A DNA stretch of 64,000 nucleotides from Ailanthus altissimus (GCA_946807835.1 CAMPEX010000001.1:8075001-8139000), one strand, 5' to 3'; counted from the first letter of the stretch, positions 1 to 12,552 are shown. Translations and numbers: made by a program. Notes: generated by a model from the letters alone, not told the origin.

Positions 1-48
1 TTCGGTTCCCCTCAAAAACCGAACCGAACCGAAAATGCCCACCCCTAG
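1..48 (-). repeat. Transposon-end-like sequence (hAT-like terminus?)
   Basis: The first 48 bases read on the minus strand as TAGGGGTGGGCA followed by repeated CGGTT units. Such a start followed by CGGTTCGGTT-type repeats is common at the ends of plant hAT-like and other non-autonomous DNA transposons. The other end would lie outside the window, so neither the family nor a target duplication can be confirmed. Confidence 0.3.
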
Positions 49-617
49 TCGTGAGTCTCCGAATAGTGTTCAAGCTGCTGCTCCACAAGCTACTCTGACA
101 CAGTTGGTGCATCCAAAAATTCGATCTTGCACATAATGCAATAGCTGTATAGGCATTTTTCAAAGAAGTTGCTTGTCAACAACTCTTTCCACCGAGTTGT
201 CCTAGCCATTGTTACTTCAACTGATCTTGGTCTTTCAACTACCAAACTATTTGCTGTGACTTGTCTGCCAAAGTAAGCATTCAGAGTTCACGTCCAAGAA
301 ATATTTGATGAGTAAATGCACAGCCATTAACTTCACATTCTTGGCACTTCTTGTTCATTTGCTACTTAGAAATTCCAAAAGTCTCCATTTGTAAATAAGA
401 TAGAAGACAGAAGAAGTTGCTAAATTTTCACATGCCTTACTTCAGATCACTCGATAATAACTCTAATCCAGTGACTCACATGCATTCCTTCAAATTAGTT
501 GTATCTCTTAAAAATTATAGTGATGCTCTCAAATGCACGTTATTCTCTTTAACTTTGACTCACATTGTAATGACGTAGTTTTAAAAACTACCACCCAATC
601 AATCAATACCTTTAATG
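49..617. other. Non-coding stretch, nothing recognised
   Basis: I see no convincing open reading frame, repeat or RNA gene here. The composition is slightly less AT-rich than the retrotransposon to its right. It forms the left flank of the copia insertion and ends in one copy of its target duplication. Confidence 0.4.
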
Positions 618-995
618 GATTGTGTTGGTTTAGTAAATAAAAATTTTCTATTTATAAAAAATAAACACAACGGAAGTCAGATCGTCTTGTTTATAATTAT
701 ATGTATAGGAATAAAGGATTACATCAATTCTCACTATGGTAGATCTTGAATTGACTGGTTGCAATATACTCTACTATCTTTAATCTTCAAACTCAACGCG
801 TGTAGGCGTGTGGATCTTTCTTAATCTCTAAAATCACTAATACCCAAATCTGAAATAATGGTATTAATTAAATTCTTTCCCATGTAAAAATAGGTAAAAT
901 AATTTTTCTCTATGTGAATATGGTTACTTTTTCTTATTACATACTTCCCATATATATGAGAATCTCTCTTGGGTATTTAGAATTTGATTAGAATT

Positions 996-1070
996 AGAAA
1001 ATTAGAGTTTGATTAGGATTAGAAAATTAGAGTTTGATTAGGATTAGAAAATTAGAGTTTGATTAGGATT
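996..1070. repeat. Three tandem 25-bp units inside the LTR
   Basis: A 25-bp unit beginning AGAAAATTAGAG and ending ATTAGGATT occurs at 996..1020, 1021..1045 and 1046..1070 with no difference I can see. The matching part of the second LTR (about 5305..5350) has a single diverged unit. Confidence 0.9.
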
Positions 1071-1678
1071 TGAGCTAGTAGAGGGGTTGCAAGACCCATG
1101 AGCTTCATAGCTCCAACTTAAAAGGTCTAGTCCTTATTATCTCATAATACACCAATTCTTTTAAGTTAACCCCAGACTATTCCACTAAAAGTTAAGGGCT
1201 ATACTTTAGTAACCTATGTTATAAAATAAAAGCCCATTTAATTAAAACTCTTTTTAATTAAATTGGACTTAGTCTTTAGACCAATAATAACCACTTAATT
1301 GACCCTCTAATTGATGTCCATAATTAAAGTTAGGTTTTAAAAAAATGTCTTTCTTATTTAATTACTTATTTTTTCCTAAGTTATTAAATGCTCTAATGAT
1401 CATTTTTAATATATCTATATTTGTAAATAAATTTACAAATAAATATTATTGTTCAATAAATTATTTATTGAATAAACCGTGACCATAGATTCTAATGATT
1501 AAGTACTGCAAACATCTTAGGTTGATATTAATTATTAGATTCTATCTTGCAAATATATGTTCCTACAACCCATGAAATTATATTTCCAAGCTATCGAGGT
1601 TTTGATCGTTTATATGGATCTCACTTCGTGATAGCTCAAAAGATACAATGCATGAATGTAAGTTCATTACCTGCTTAG

Positions 1679-2113
1679 GATCAAGATCAATCAAGTTTAT
1701 TAAAGCTTTTGTGAATTAAGATCTACGACATTGAGTTAACCAGATTGAAATTCACAGTAGTCCCGTTCAATGTAACATAGACAATAATTTTTATACTCGA
1801 AGTCTCTACTTCGATGATCAAGGTAAATCATCCACCATAAGAAGCAAAACAACTACAAGCTTACATAATAAAATGCCATTTTTTATTAATGCAACCTCGG
1901 GATTAAGATCAATCAAGTTTATTAAAGCTTTTGTAAATTAAAATCTACGACATTTAGTTAACCAGATTGAAATTCACAGTAGTCCCGTTCAATGTAACAT
2001 ATACAATAGTTTTTTCACTCGAAGTCTCTACTTCGATGATCAAGGTAAATCATCCACCATAAGAAGCAAAAAAACTACAACCTTATATAATAAAATGTCC
2101 ATTTCATTAATGA
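1679..2113. repeat. Tandem duplication inside the left LTR (period about 222 bp)
   Basis: The stretch beginning AAGATCAATCAAGTTTATTA at 1683 recurs at 1905, and the match runs to the end of an AAAATG(C/T)CCATTT-like segment. The copies differ by scattered substitutions. The partner LTR has one copy, starting near 5960. Confidence 0.9.
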
Positions 2114-2315
2114 TTGTGAACTGAATTTAATTTATAAAGAACCTGTGATCTATACCCTCTGTATTATCATAATATGCCTAATACATAAATCACATACTTT
2201 ATAAATATAGACTCATCAATGTATGCTCAATTATATGTATGAATAAACTTTATTAATCTAATAAAATGTTATTACACATGATTTAAGAGCATAAAATAAC
2301 ATAAAATGTCTAACA

Positions 2316-2330
2316 ATCTCCCACTTGCCC
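2316..2330 (-). other. Polypurine tract of the copia element
   Basis: On the minus strand the bases next to the 3' LTR read GGGCAAGTGGGAGAT and then enter the LTR at TGTTAG. An AAGTGGGAGAT tract next to TGTT is the typical copia second-strand priming site, and it fixes the element's orientation. Confidence 0.75.
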
Positions 2331-2389
2331 TAAAAAATGTCAGGCATCTGTCGAACTCCCATATCAGCAACCATTTCTATAGTCTCATG

Positions 2390-2695
2390 CTACTTTGCTA
2401 GAGTATTAGACAAAGAAGCTAATATATAACATCTGGTCATTTCATCAGACTGTTGCCACTTATTATAAGTATCTATTTCAGCTTGAGATGTCTTTTCATT
2501 AGGTTCAAGAAGGCATTTTTCAGTTAAGACATATTTGTGTTTTTCAGCTTTGAGAACAATGTCTAAGTGCCTCTTCCAATCCACATAATTAATTTTAGTT
2601 AACTTGTTTTGGTTAATGATGGATGCTAGTGGGCAGAATGAAGACATGATTTTGAAAAATAAATTCATACATGAGCATAGATTATCTGAAAGCAT
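2390..2695 (-). pseudogene. Truncated copia gag fragment
   Basis: The frame encodes about 100 residues with the copia Gag N-terminal signature: an L-x-x-x-NKLTKINYVDWKRHL-like segment, an I-V-L-K-A-E-K-H-K-Y-V-L run, and Y-x-x-W-x-x-x-D-E-M-x-x-C-Y-I-L-A-S-L. This is the UBN2/retrotransposon gag family that packages element RNA. It stops after SNTLAK, and the next codons continue the family pattern only in another frame, so it is broken. The zinc knuckle and all of pol are absent, and the frame lies within 75 bp of the PPT. The usual copia gag-pol runs well over a thousand residues. Confidence 0.8.
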
Positions 2696-3839
2696 GTGTT
2701 ACTTTTGCATAAATACATGAAATGCATTTATGTAGAAATCTTTAACTACATTATATATCGATAATCTAATTTTCATTCAGAATACACCTCCATAGGGTGG
2801 TCGTATTCGTCATAAATCAGACTAGTACCATACTAATTTATTATTATTATCTAGATATCTCATATCAAATAATAATAAACTACCGATTTTTTGGCCCTTA
2901 GATTTAATTGACAAGAACTCCATAAGGAGGATATCAATCAACCTAAGTTAAGTGTACAACCATTATTTCAATCCTTTATATTTCCTAATTAAAAAAGTTA
3001 TTGTAGGGTAGTCAATTTCGCATGAGTTCTATATTAGGTTTTATCATTTAGGGAAGTCCTATTTAGTAACCAGTTCTGATTAATACCATTCGTAAGGAGT
3101 TCACAAGATTTTAGGCAATGCATTAATCTACCTTACTATAGGACTAATAATGGAGGTCAAGGGCTTTATACCTAAAGCCCCCTCTCACTCAATATTTTAA
3201 TTCTTAGAATTTTTGATTAATTTATAAAATAACGTTCTACGCATTAATATCTAATTTTATTTTCATAAAATAATTAATAAGGCCACGTCAAATAATAAAT
3301 TAATATAATATTAAAATTATGAAAATAATCTTATCATAATCTCATTAGAACATTAATGTCATACAATATAATATATTTTATGCATGGACATGTGAATGTG
3401 ACACCCTTAATTTATATGACATGTTATTCATCCAATCAATTAACTAGATAAATAAATAACCCATAATTCATGACTTTTCCTATGAAGAAAAATATTGAAT
3501 ACTAAGTCTAAATTCTTCAAAGTCTTCCTTGAAGTCAACTTAGACTCTTTCATAATATTACCTCATCTTGCTTGTCTTCTTTTATGGGTTTAGATTTTGG
3601 ACCTCTTAATTTCCTTTGGTCAAGTTATTTTAAAAATAAATTAGGCTTATTTTAGGCTTTAAAATTACTTTTTGGGCCTTCTTAAAAGAAAATTAAATTA
3701 AACTATTTTTAGACCCAAAAATTTTAATAAAATAACCCAAATAAAATTTTATAAAATTGGACCAAAATTAAAAGGAGTTTGGGCTAACTTTGAATTTGCA
3801 AATACCCAAAATTAGTCCAAAAATAAATTTTGGTCAAAC

Positions 3840-4350
3840 TTGGGAACCTATTAACAAATATATCAAAGTTCTCTAGCCAAACTATGATTACCCAATTTCT
3901 AGAAGGGGCTGAATGAAATAAAACAATTCTGTTATGGCATATTTGCATAATTGACAAACTTTTAAGAGTCTATTTGTACAGAATGCAAACTTCTTGACCA
4001 AAACTATAATTATTTATAACAAGGAGGGGCCTATGTGATATTTATCAATAGAAACCCTAATTCCACCGTTTCACACAGCATCATTCCCATTCTCTCAAAG
4101 TTCTCAAACTTGGAGATCTATTAACAAATATCTCAAAGTTCTCTAGTCAAACTATGATTACTCAAGTCCTAGAGAGGGCTGAGTGAAATAAAATAATTCT
4201 GTTATGGCCTATTTGCACAATTGACAAACTTTTAAGGGTCTATTTGTACAGAATGCAAACTTCTTGACCAAAACTAGAATTATTTACAACAATGAGGGGC
4301 CGATGTGATATTTGCCAGTGGAAACCTCTACAGCTTCACACAGCGCCGCT
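3840..4350. repeat. Tandem duplication in the copia leader (period 270 bp)
   Basis: The block starting CTATTAACAAATAT at about 3848 recurs at about 4118, an offset of exactly 270 bases. It includes a shared ACAGAATGCAAACTTCTTGA segment and a GAGGGGCC segment. The copies are about 90 percent alike by eye. It lies in the untranslated leader between PBS and gag. Confidence 0.85.
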
Positions 4351-4936
4351 TCCACTCTCTCTTTGCCCACCACCGGTCATGATTTCGACTTTACTTTCAA
4401 CTGCTGATTGACGTTAAGAAGAGACCAACGACTTCAGGAGACGCCGACCAACTCAACCCGTCACGAATCGCTGCCCAGCCACTACAGCTTGTGGTCTTAT
4501 CGTTATGCCAAGCCAACCACTACATCGCTGTCCAGTACTGTTTCATCCGCGACTTGCCGTCGCAGGTACTGAGCGCTGTTGCTGCGGCGACTTGCTGCCG
4601 CAAGTCCCCAGCGGCCATGCACGCATGCATGGCTCTTCTTGTTTCTTCTTCTTCTGTTCGTTTTCTTCATTCTTTCCTTTTTTTTAACTACAACAAAAGT
4701 AATTAAAAAATATTTAATCTAATTAAGAGGGGAAATTGTGATTTAATTTTATCACCCCCTCTTGTTATAATTCTAAAGAAGAAATACAAATAAATATCTA
4801 ACCATAAATTATTATGCATAACTATTCATCACATAATTAATAAAAATAACAATATAGATTAGTATGCAATTGGTGCTACAATAAACAATTACTACCATAC
4901 ACAAAATAAACTATACATATAATATGAAACAAGGCG

Positions 4937-4948
4937 GCTCTGATACCA
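4937..4948 (-). other. Primer binding site, initiator-tRNA-Met type
   Basis: On the minus strand, two bases after the 5' LTR, the sequence is TGGTATCAGAGC. This is the complement of the plant initiator methionine tRNA 3' end and the standard copia minus-strand primer site. It marks 4951..6374 as the 5' LTR. Confidence 0.9.
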
Positions 4949-4950
4949 AT

Positions 4951-6374
4951 TGTTGGTTTGGTAAATAAAACTTTTTTGTTTATAAAAAATAAACGCAGTA
5001 GAAGCCAGATCGTCTTGTTCATAATTACATGTATAGGGATAGAAGATTATCCCAATTTCTCGCTATAACAGATCTTGAATTGACTGGTTGCAATCTTTTC
5101 TACTATCTTCAATCTTCAAACTCAATGCATGTGGGTGCGCAAATATTTCTTAATCTCTAAAACCACTAATACCTAAATCTAAGAGAATTATATTAATTAA
5201 ATTCTTTTCCTATGTAAGAATTCATAAAAGAATTTTTCTTTGTATGATTATAGTTCCTTTTTCTTATTACATACCTCTTATATATATAGGGATCTCCCTT
5301 GGGTATTTAGAATTTAATTAGGATTAAAAAATTCGAGTTTAATTAGGATTTGAGCTAGTAGAGGAACTGCAAGACCCATAGGCTTCCTAGTTCCAACTTA
5401 AAATGCTTAGTCCTTATTATCTCATAATACATTAATTCTTCTAAGTTAACCTCAGGCTATTCCACTAAAAGTCAATGGCTATACTTTAGTAACCCATATT
5501 ATAAAATAAAAGCTCATTTAATTAAAACTTTTTTTAATTAAATTGGGCTTAATCTTTAGACCAATAATAACTACTTAATTAATCCTTTAATTGATGTTCA
5601 TAATTAAAGTTAGGCCTTAAAAAAATGTCTTGCCTCTTTAATTACTTATTTGCCCATAAGTCATTAAATGCTCTAATGATCATTTTTAATATATCTATAT
5701 TTGTAAATAAATTTACAAATAAATATTATTATTCAATAAATTATTTATTGAATAAACTGTGACCACAGATTCTAATGATCAAGTATTGCAAACATCTTAG
5801 ATGGACATTAATTATTAGATTTTATCTTGCAAATATATGTTCCTACAACCCATGAAATTATATTTCCAAGCTATCGAGGTTTTGACCATTTATATGGATC
5901 TCACTTCATGATAGCTCAAAAGATACAATGCATGAATATAAGTTCATTACCTGCTCAGGATCAAGATCAATCAAGTTTATTAAAACTTTTGTGAATTAAG
6001 ATCTACGACATTGAGTTAACCAGATTGAAATTCACAGTAGTCCCGTTCAATGTAACATAGACAATAGTTTTTCTACTTGAAGTCTCTACTTCGATGATCA
6101 ATGTGAATCATCCACTATAAGAAGCAAAAAAACTATAACCTTACATAATGAAATGCCATTTTTCATTAATGGTTGTGAACTGGATTTAATTTATAAAAAA
6201 CCTGTGATCTATACCCTCTGTATTATCATAATATGTCTAATACATAGATCATATACTTTATAAATATAGGCTCATCAATGTATGCTCAATTATATGTATG
6301 AATAAACTTTATTAATCTAATAAAATGTTATTACACATGTTTTAAGGGCATAAAATAACATAAAATGTCTAACA
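4951..6374 (-). repeat. LTR (5' LTR of the minus-strand copia element)
   Basis: About 1424 bp, TGTTGG at one end and TAACA at the other, followed by the right GATTG target duplication. It aligns along its length with 623..2315 except for the duplicated blocks there. The scattered differences imply an insertion that is not recent. Confidence 0.9.
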
Positions 6375-6379
6375 GATTG

Positions 6380-8448
6380 ATAATGTAGAGTTATTACCAT
6401 GCCCAATCCATGAATCACATAGATTTGGTTTCCTATGATTTTAGGTACACAAGTGGCGTATATATAAGTTTCCTGTTATTTTATGTACACAAATCGTACA
6501 TCTATAATTTTACTGGTATTTAGCCATGCATTGTAACTTTTTCTATAAATTGTAGTACATCCTTTTGATTACAAAGAGACATTAAGCACAAAAGATGCAT
6601 CTAAAAGAATAAAACAAGCAGTTAAAGAACAACTTGCACATACAAATGGCACTCACCTCTTTTCAATAATTTCTCATATGTTTTCTTTTTCTTAAATACT
6701 ATAAAGAGTTCAAATATACAAGACACAGGGAAAGAAATCTATTATGACTTCTTTTGCATATTAAACATACAATTCACTTATAATTCTTTTTAAATCTACC
6801 TAGAAATAAACCAAAGGAAGATACATATAAAAAGGGTGCATTAGGAGTTTTACTTTCACTTAAAGATCTGCAAGTAGTAGCAAATAATACTATCAAGTAA
6901 TAAGATCAACATCAATATTTAGGTGAAAGAAATCAACAAGTTTGTAAGCAGCTTGCCTCATCCACAAGTGAGAGTCTTTAAATGATGTCATAAAAGAAGT
7001 CACAGAGAAGCAAAATTTTCAAAAGATAACACAAGTTTATGAAATCCTCAAGAAAACACTACTCAAGTTTATCTAAAACGAAGAATCCTAATAAGATTAA
7101 TGACGTAAGGCAACTCCTCCAAGCCACTAAAGGACTCCTCGTGTTCACAAGTATTGAAAAAAAAGGATAAGTTGTTAGGAATAATGTCATAAAAGTATGT
7201 ACTTATATTATTTTTATTAAATAAATAAAGTTATAATTTTATACTTGAAAAGTGTTCATAATATTATGATGTAAATATAAAAAAATCTCTTGTTTATTTA
7301 TGTAACCATGACCTTAGTATATAATTGTTATATACAAGAGGATTAAGGTTATAGATAATAAATAAAAAAAGTCCATAACAAATTAATTAAAGTTTGAGAT
7401 TTTTAGTTAAATATTATTAAGTAGTTAACAGACATTGAGAATATGGTGATTTTAGTCAGATCACTAAATGTAATGATGTTATGGTGTAGGTACTTTATAT
7501 AATATGATTATATAGAATCAGGCCAGACGTAATTTGAATTCCTATATAAAATATCATTGTTAATTAAGAATTCAAATAATATCGATGATCATATGCAGAT
7601 CAACCTCAATTCTGAATGATCATAAACTCATGTACCTATAATTGTGTTATTTAAAATACTCATTACGGTTTATTTAAAGAATAGGCTAAAAACTTATATT
7701 TTAGTGGTATAGTGAGAATAGCTACTGAAAATGTGATTTACAGATATAGGATTCATTCATTCTTAATGAAAGTTAGAAAAAGGTTCCTTTAATGGTTTTT
7801 AGAGTTGAACAGTTAGAGCGCTCAATTTGTAACAAAATTATAAAATAACTGTTCATTGGTGAATTAATGATACTTAAGAATAAAGAAGTAATTAGAGGGT
7901 AAAACAGTAATTGACTTAGCTATAATTATGAACCATCGATAGAGAGTTGAATTGCATGAAGTGATTATATCAATAGATTACTCTAAGTTTTTTAAGTAAA
8001 ATATATTTGCAAATTCAAGAGTGCAATTTCAAGTTTTTAATGGACAACACTGAAATTAATAAATTGGAATAATTAATTATTCTAAATTTATTAGAATTTA
8101 AAATTGTAGGTACGTAAGTTTCCAACACCATCTCTTGAGTTATTACAGTAAACAATAATAAAAAAGAAATTATGTAATTACACAATAGTTGTGTCTTTAT
8201 TATAAATGAATTAATTAATTTTTGAGATAATATGATATTCAAAAATAAAATATTTAATTTTAAAAATTAAATATATAAAATCTCAAAGATAATTTTTGAA
8301 ATCATCAAAGATTTTTTTTTTCCATGAATCTCTCCAGACTATCTCTCATAGGTTTCTTTTTATGAAAAATTAATTTTAAAAATTAATTTTTTAAAATTAA
8401 ATAAATTAAAAAGTTATGTAACACCAAAATTTAGGGTGTTACACATTA
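6380..8448. other. AT-rich non-coding region with LTR-like traces and a small palindrome
   Basis: No gene is supported. A near-repeat of about 45 bp (GGTTTCCTATGATTTTAGGT near 6427 and a similar copy near 6469) and the downstream TGTAACTTTTTCTATAA resemble copia LTR sequence. From about 7168 (TGTTAGGAATAATG) the DNA could be an old solo LTR. It closes with a perfect 9-bp inverted repeat, TGTAACACC and GGTGTTACA at 8417..8443. I found no matching target duplication, so no element is called. Confidence 0.3.
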
Positions 8449-10869
8449 AATCAAAGAGAGAATGTCTCTCTTTAGTTAACGTTTTATCTCCTTAAAATTA
8501 GGTAGATATTTATTTGATATTTAAATTAATAAAATTATTCAATGAAAGTAAAAGGATTTTATTTTAATTGTACTATTATAAAAAGAAGAGAAAGACAAAA
8601 AGAGATGAGATATGCACAATAAAAGAAAAAAATTATAATACGTATTTTTTTTAAAAAAAAATAAGAAACTCACTCTTTTATTCATTGTAATAATGAAAGT
8701 TTAGTTTAAAATCTTTTAATATAAAAAAACTAAGCGTTAATTTAAAGTATGTTTCTTGATTATTATTTATTTTTTAATAACATCAAATCCGTATATTTAT
8801 AAGAGCATAAAATAAATGTATTTTTATTTGATGAAAATAAATATTAAAAAAAATTTATTTTTTATTCCATTGCATTACAAATATAATAATTCTAACATAA
8901 ATATAGAAACAATTTCTATGCCAAGAGTATTGCTATAAATTAACATTTAAATAAGAGACCCTTCTAATTTTTTTACCTTGCAACCCTCAACTATAAATAG
9001 AGCCGTCTTCATTTGGCCTCTCTCATTCCATTCATAGTGTACAAAGTATACTCTCTTCATTAATAAAAAGTCTCTTTTAATTTTCCGTTCATATTTTCTC
9101 TTAATCTTGGGTTACATTAACTTGAGATCATGAAAATCAATTTGTAATCTTCTAAAGGGGACCAAAAAATAAGAGTCAAAATGAGGTAATTTCACCGCAA
9201 TTAAGAAGTGATCCTTTTAAGTAATTTTAATTAAGGACAATTTTATAATAAAATATTATATAATAAAATGAGTGTCGAGAGAAAATGTGCATATCATCCT
9301 TTATTATTGGACTATAATCCTTTCATCTCGATTTCTTCTCATCTTAAATTTTATATAAAATTAATAAATAGTAACACTTCTTGTCCAAATTAATTATATA
9401 AATCACTAATACTATTTAATATAAGATAGTACGATTGAAAAGATAAATAAATTAAGTAAATTATATAATATGATAATAAATTAACTAATTATATCATATT
9501 ACGTCATTTAGTATAGTACATTATTCATAAATAAAATACTAGATTTTCGGTTTTGGTTATGATAAATAAACATGTACACCAAGTTGTATTCGATTTTTTT
9601 TAAAGGAAAAACATTTCGCTTTAATACGGTTTATTTATTTATTTATTTTAAAACTTATTTGCTTTTTAAAAAAAATTGTATTGATTTTAACATTTATTTA
9701 TTTAAATCTGAAAGTTTTGAAATACTTTACTTTTATTTTTAATAAAAAAAAGTTTTAACAATTATATTTTGATTATACTCTATATACAAATTGTTGATAT
9801 TTTGGGTATTAAACAACATAATATAAAAACTCAAAATTCATATATTCTTGGTTTGTCATGGAAATTAGAATCTCAACAAGATTATATTACTACTTTGATG
9901 ATTCTTTGTTTCTCCAAGCAAGAATCCCTCCATGTTCTCTTATTTATTTTGCTCTCTCGCTCTCTATAACTCGTTGTGTTTTTCAGTTTCATGTCTTAAA
10001 AAACCACACACAAAAGCATATATCGTATTACAAAGATAGAAAGTTGAGATTTTCATTCAAATTCAAAAAACATGGTTACTCAAATTCAAAAAAACGTGGA
10101 TGAGTTAACATTTTTTTTATACAAATATTTTATATTACAATTGTCAATTACAAAAGTATATTTCAATTGCCAAAAAAAATATTATAACTGTCAAATGAAT
10201 TATAATTATTAAATTATAACTACCTTTAATAATTAAAAATAAATAAAATTCATTAATCCTCTCAAAACTTAAACTCTCAAATTTTAAATCAAAGGATACA
10301 CAGACGTCGCCACTGAAATAACGCAATTGAGTATAATGAATGAATTAACTTGATAGTTGGATAAACTTATATAACCACTCACGAGGTTTAAATTTGAGTT
10401 AAAAAAACTTTTAATTATCTTTGTTGTTGGGTTGACCCACCCATATCCGACCTAAACTAATAATACAAATATGTTCTTACTACTAACACTTGACATTGTA
10501 TAAAGTTAGTGCTTGACAATGTATAGAGTTAATTTGCATAATTGGTTCAAAGACATTTTTTTATAAAAAATTAATGTTATTATTGCATCTCCTATTTTAT
10601 TTATTATTGTGATTTTTATATTTATTTTTTAAATTATTTTATGAGCGAGTTTGTACAACTAATATATGTAAAAAGTATTATTGTTATATTTTTACTTTAT
10701 TTTTATAACATGTTTGCTAATTCAAAACATACATTATTATCTTCATTGTAGTATTATTATATTTGTTGCTCATCGGCACAATTATTGCCATTACCACAAC
10801 TATTGCGACCATGAATAACACCAACATCTTTTATGATTATGATTAATTAAATATATTTTGTGAGAATAT
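8449..10869. other. AT-rich intergenic region, no gene seen
   Basis: The short open frames here have low-complexity translations and no recognisable family. The sequence is dominated by A/T runs. The only organised signal is a TATA-like CTATAAATAGAG at 8991 followed by a CT-rich stretch, which resembles a retrotransposon LTR promoter. Confidence 0.4.
8991..9002 (+). promoter_or_regulatory. TATA-box-like sequence, probably an LTR remnant promoter
   Basis: CTATAAATAGAG is followed about 30 bases later by TCATTCCATTCATAG and a pyrimidine-rich stretch, the usual layout of a plant polymerase II start site. No coding sequence follows, so a decayed LTR is the likeliest source. Confidence 0.3.
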
Positions 10870-12552
10870 TGTGGATATTAGCCTTAGCGGTAATATTTTT
10901 TAAAAATTAATCTTTATACTAATACCAATTTGTTGAGATTTCTATGGCGTACATCCTAAATAAATCATAAGTGAATGCGAAAACTTCAAACACAAACAAT
11001 AAAAAATAAGAACAATATCACTAATATAAAATAATAACATAATTAAGTTATGTGATTCGGCAACAAGTACCTACGTTCATTGTGGATTATAGGAAGCCTC
11101 TCTTATTAACTATTCTTAAAGAACTACATATTACAAAGATCTGTTTCAAGATATTATTAAGGAATACAACAATAAATAACTCTCAAATAATCTATTAATG
11201 ATTCTTTTGTTCATTCAGAACTCAAGCACTCTTTTGCACACTCAACGCTTAAGGCTCTCTATTTTCTCTCTTGGAGTTTCTCTTTAATGCTTGATTAATT
11301 TTAAGGGGTTACAAGAGTTTATACATCATTTACAAAGTCTTTAAAAATTATATTTTTATTTAGAATTAAGAGTCTATACATATAAGAGTCCAAATCTCAC
11401 TAAAAAAAAGTCAATTTAAGCTAAAAGCAGAATTTTTTGATATTGGGTGTCGCAGAGTCAAGGTTTGGCCCTGCGGTGTTAGTACAACCTAGTCGCTGCA
11501 CCACAAGGCTAGCACTGTGGCTCCATTGTTTTTAGAATTTACATCATGGTGTTGTAAAGGTATGGCCGCAGTGATGCAAATGAAACTGTATATCCTATAT
11601 GCATACAAGAGGAAGAACTCACACATGGGCTTAGAGGAGCTCAAGGCCAGCAATCACATGATCCATTAAACTTGCCAAGTAAGCTAATCATAAGACTTAG
11701 GGCCAAGCGTTTTAAAGAAGCATTAAATGGGCTGATTCAACAAGTTGATGAGATGACAAACATATAAAGGCCCAACATAAACTTAAATCTGTTTCAAATA
11801 AGTCTAAGTCAGATTCAAGGGAATTTAATCACTTTGATTAAGGTTCTAGAAGAGCCAAATTGAAGATCTACACAGCTTTTGGAATGCCCAAATATTAATT
11901 TCGAATTTAAATTTAATATAGGCAGATTTTTTGGGGATTTAATAACTTTTCAAATTCTAGAGATTTGTTACAAATTTAATTATAGAAGTTTTGATGTATT
12001 ATAATTCTTTCTCTTTTAGAATTAGGTTTATAGTAGAATTTTACAACCTATATAAAGGCTTATTTTTTTTATTATGAGGATTCAATTATTCATTGGAGAA
12101 TAATATTAGAGAGTTTTTTTTTTGTATTATTCTTTTATTCTTGAAAAGATTTTTAACTTATCAAGATTATTCTTGTGGCGTTTAAATAACCTAATTTATC
12201 ACATTGATTCTTAAGTATCCTTAGGTTTCTTAGTGTAGCATCCTCTATTCAGCTGTAGTCTTTATTCTGACCTTGCTAGGTCACGGATTAAGACTCATCA
12301 AATATGCGTCTTGAAGATCTTAGAATTACATTCCACGTTTTTGGTGTTAGGTTTCATCATACCATTGGTAAGGTTTATATCACGCGGCATTGTGCTCTAA
12401 AGGTGGTTCATCCACATTTTTCACTCCTACTTGGCTTCCAACTCTCCGTTTTCCTTATTCTTTATACGTCTGTTGCGTACTTGATTTTGTATTGACTCCT
12501 CATGATTTTTCAACTCAAAATCATGCTTCAAATATATAATCAATTCCAATAA
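10870..12552 (-). repeat. Left LTR of the second copia element, carrying an insertion
   Basis: It aligns with 14099..14913 through the segments TTATTAAGGAATACAACAAT, CTCTATTTTCTCTCTT and AAGGGGTTACAA, and again near the end at ATTCCAA. It is about twice as long because foreign sequence occupies roughly 11560..12310. The right end is approximate. Confidence 0.7.
11560..12310 (+). mobile_element. Probable insertion (solo-LTR-like) within the left LTR
   Basis: This segment is absent from the partner LTR. It includes CCTATATAAAGGCTTATTTT near 12050, a TATA-like core, followed by a TTATTCTTG-rich stretch like the transcribed part of a copia LTR. The boundaries are approximate, and I could not define target duplications because the flanking LTR is diverged. 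Confidence 0.4.

Larger units (their letters stand above)
623..2315 (-). repeat. LTR (3' LTR of the minus-strand copia element), with internal duplications
   Basis: This LTR is about 1693 bp against about 1424 bp for its partner. The extra length comes from a 222-bp-period tandem duplication (about 1679..1891 and 1901..2113) and from three 25-bp units at 996..1070. Both regions are single-copy in the other LTR. The ends TGTTGGTTTAG and AAAATGTCTAACA match the partner. Confidence 0.9.
618..6379 (-). mobile_element. Non-autonomous Ty1/copia LTR retrotransposon (pol missing), with target duplications
   Basis: Two related LTRs (623..2315 and 4951..6374), each starting TGTTGG and ending TAACA, enclose about 2.6 kb. 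Both are flanked by GATTG (618..622 and 6375..6379), a perfect 5-bp target-site duplication. Read on the minus strand the order is 5' LTR, an initiator-Met-type primer binding site, a long leader, a gag fragment, a polypurine tract and the 3' LTR. No protease, integrase, reverse transcriptase or RNase H is recognisable. The element must therefore have been moved by proteins from an autonomous relative, or it lost pol after insertion. The copia assignment rests on the gag fragment and the PBS/PPT type. Confidence 0.9.

Noticed and set aside
4491..4706. Short plus-strand frames in a GC-richer patch
   Set aside because: They lie in the leader of the minus-strand copia element and match no family. 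The composition is explained by the element's own leader.
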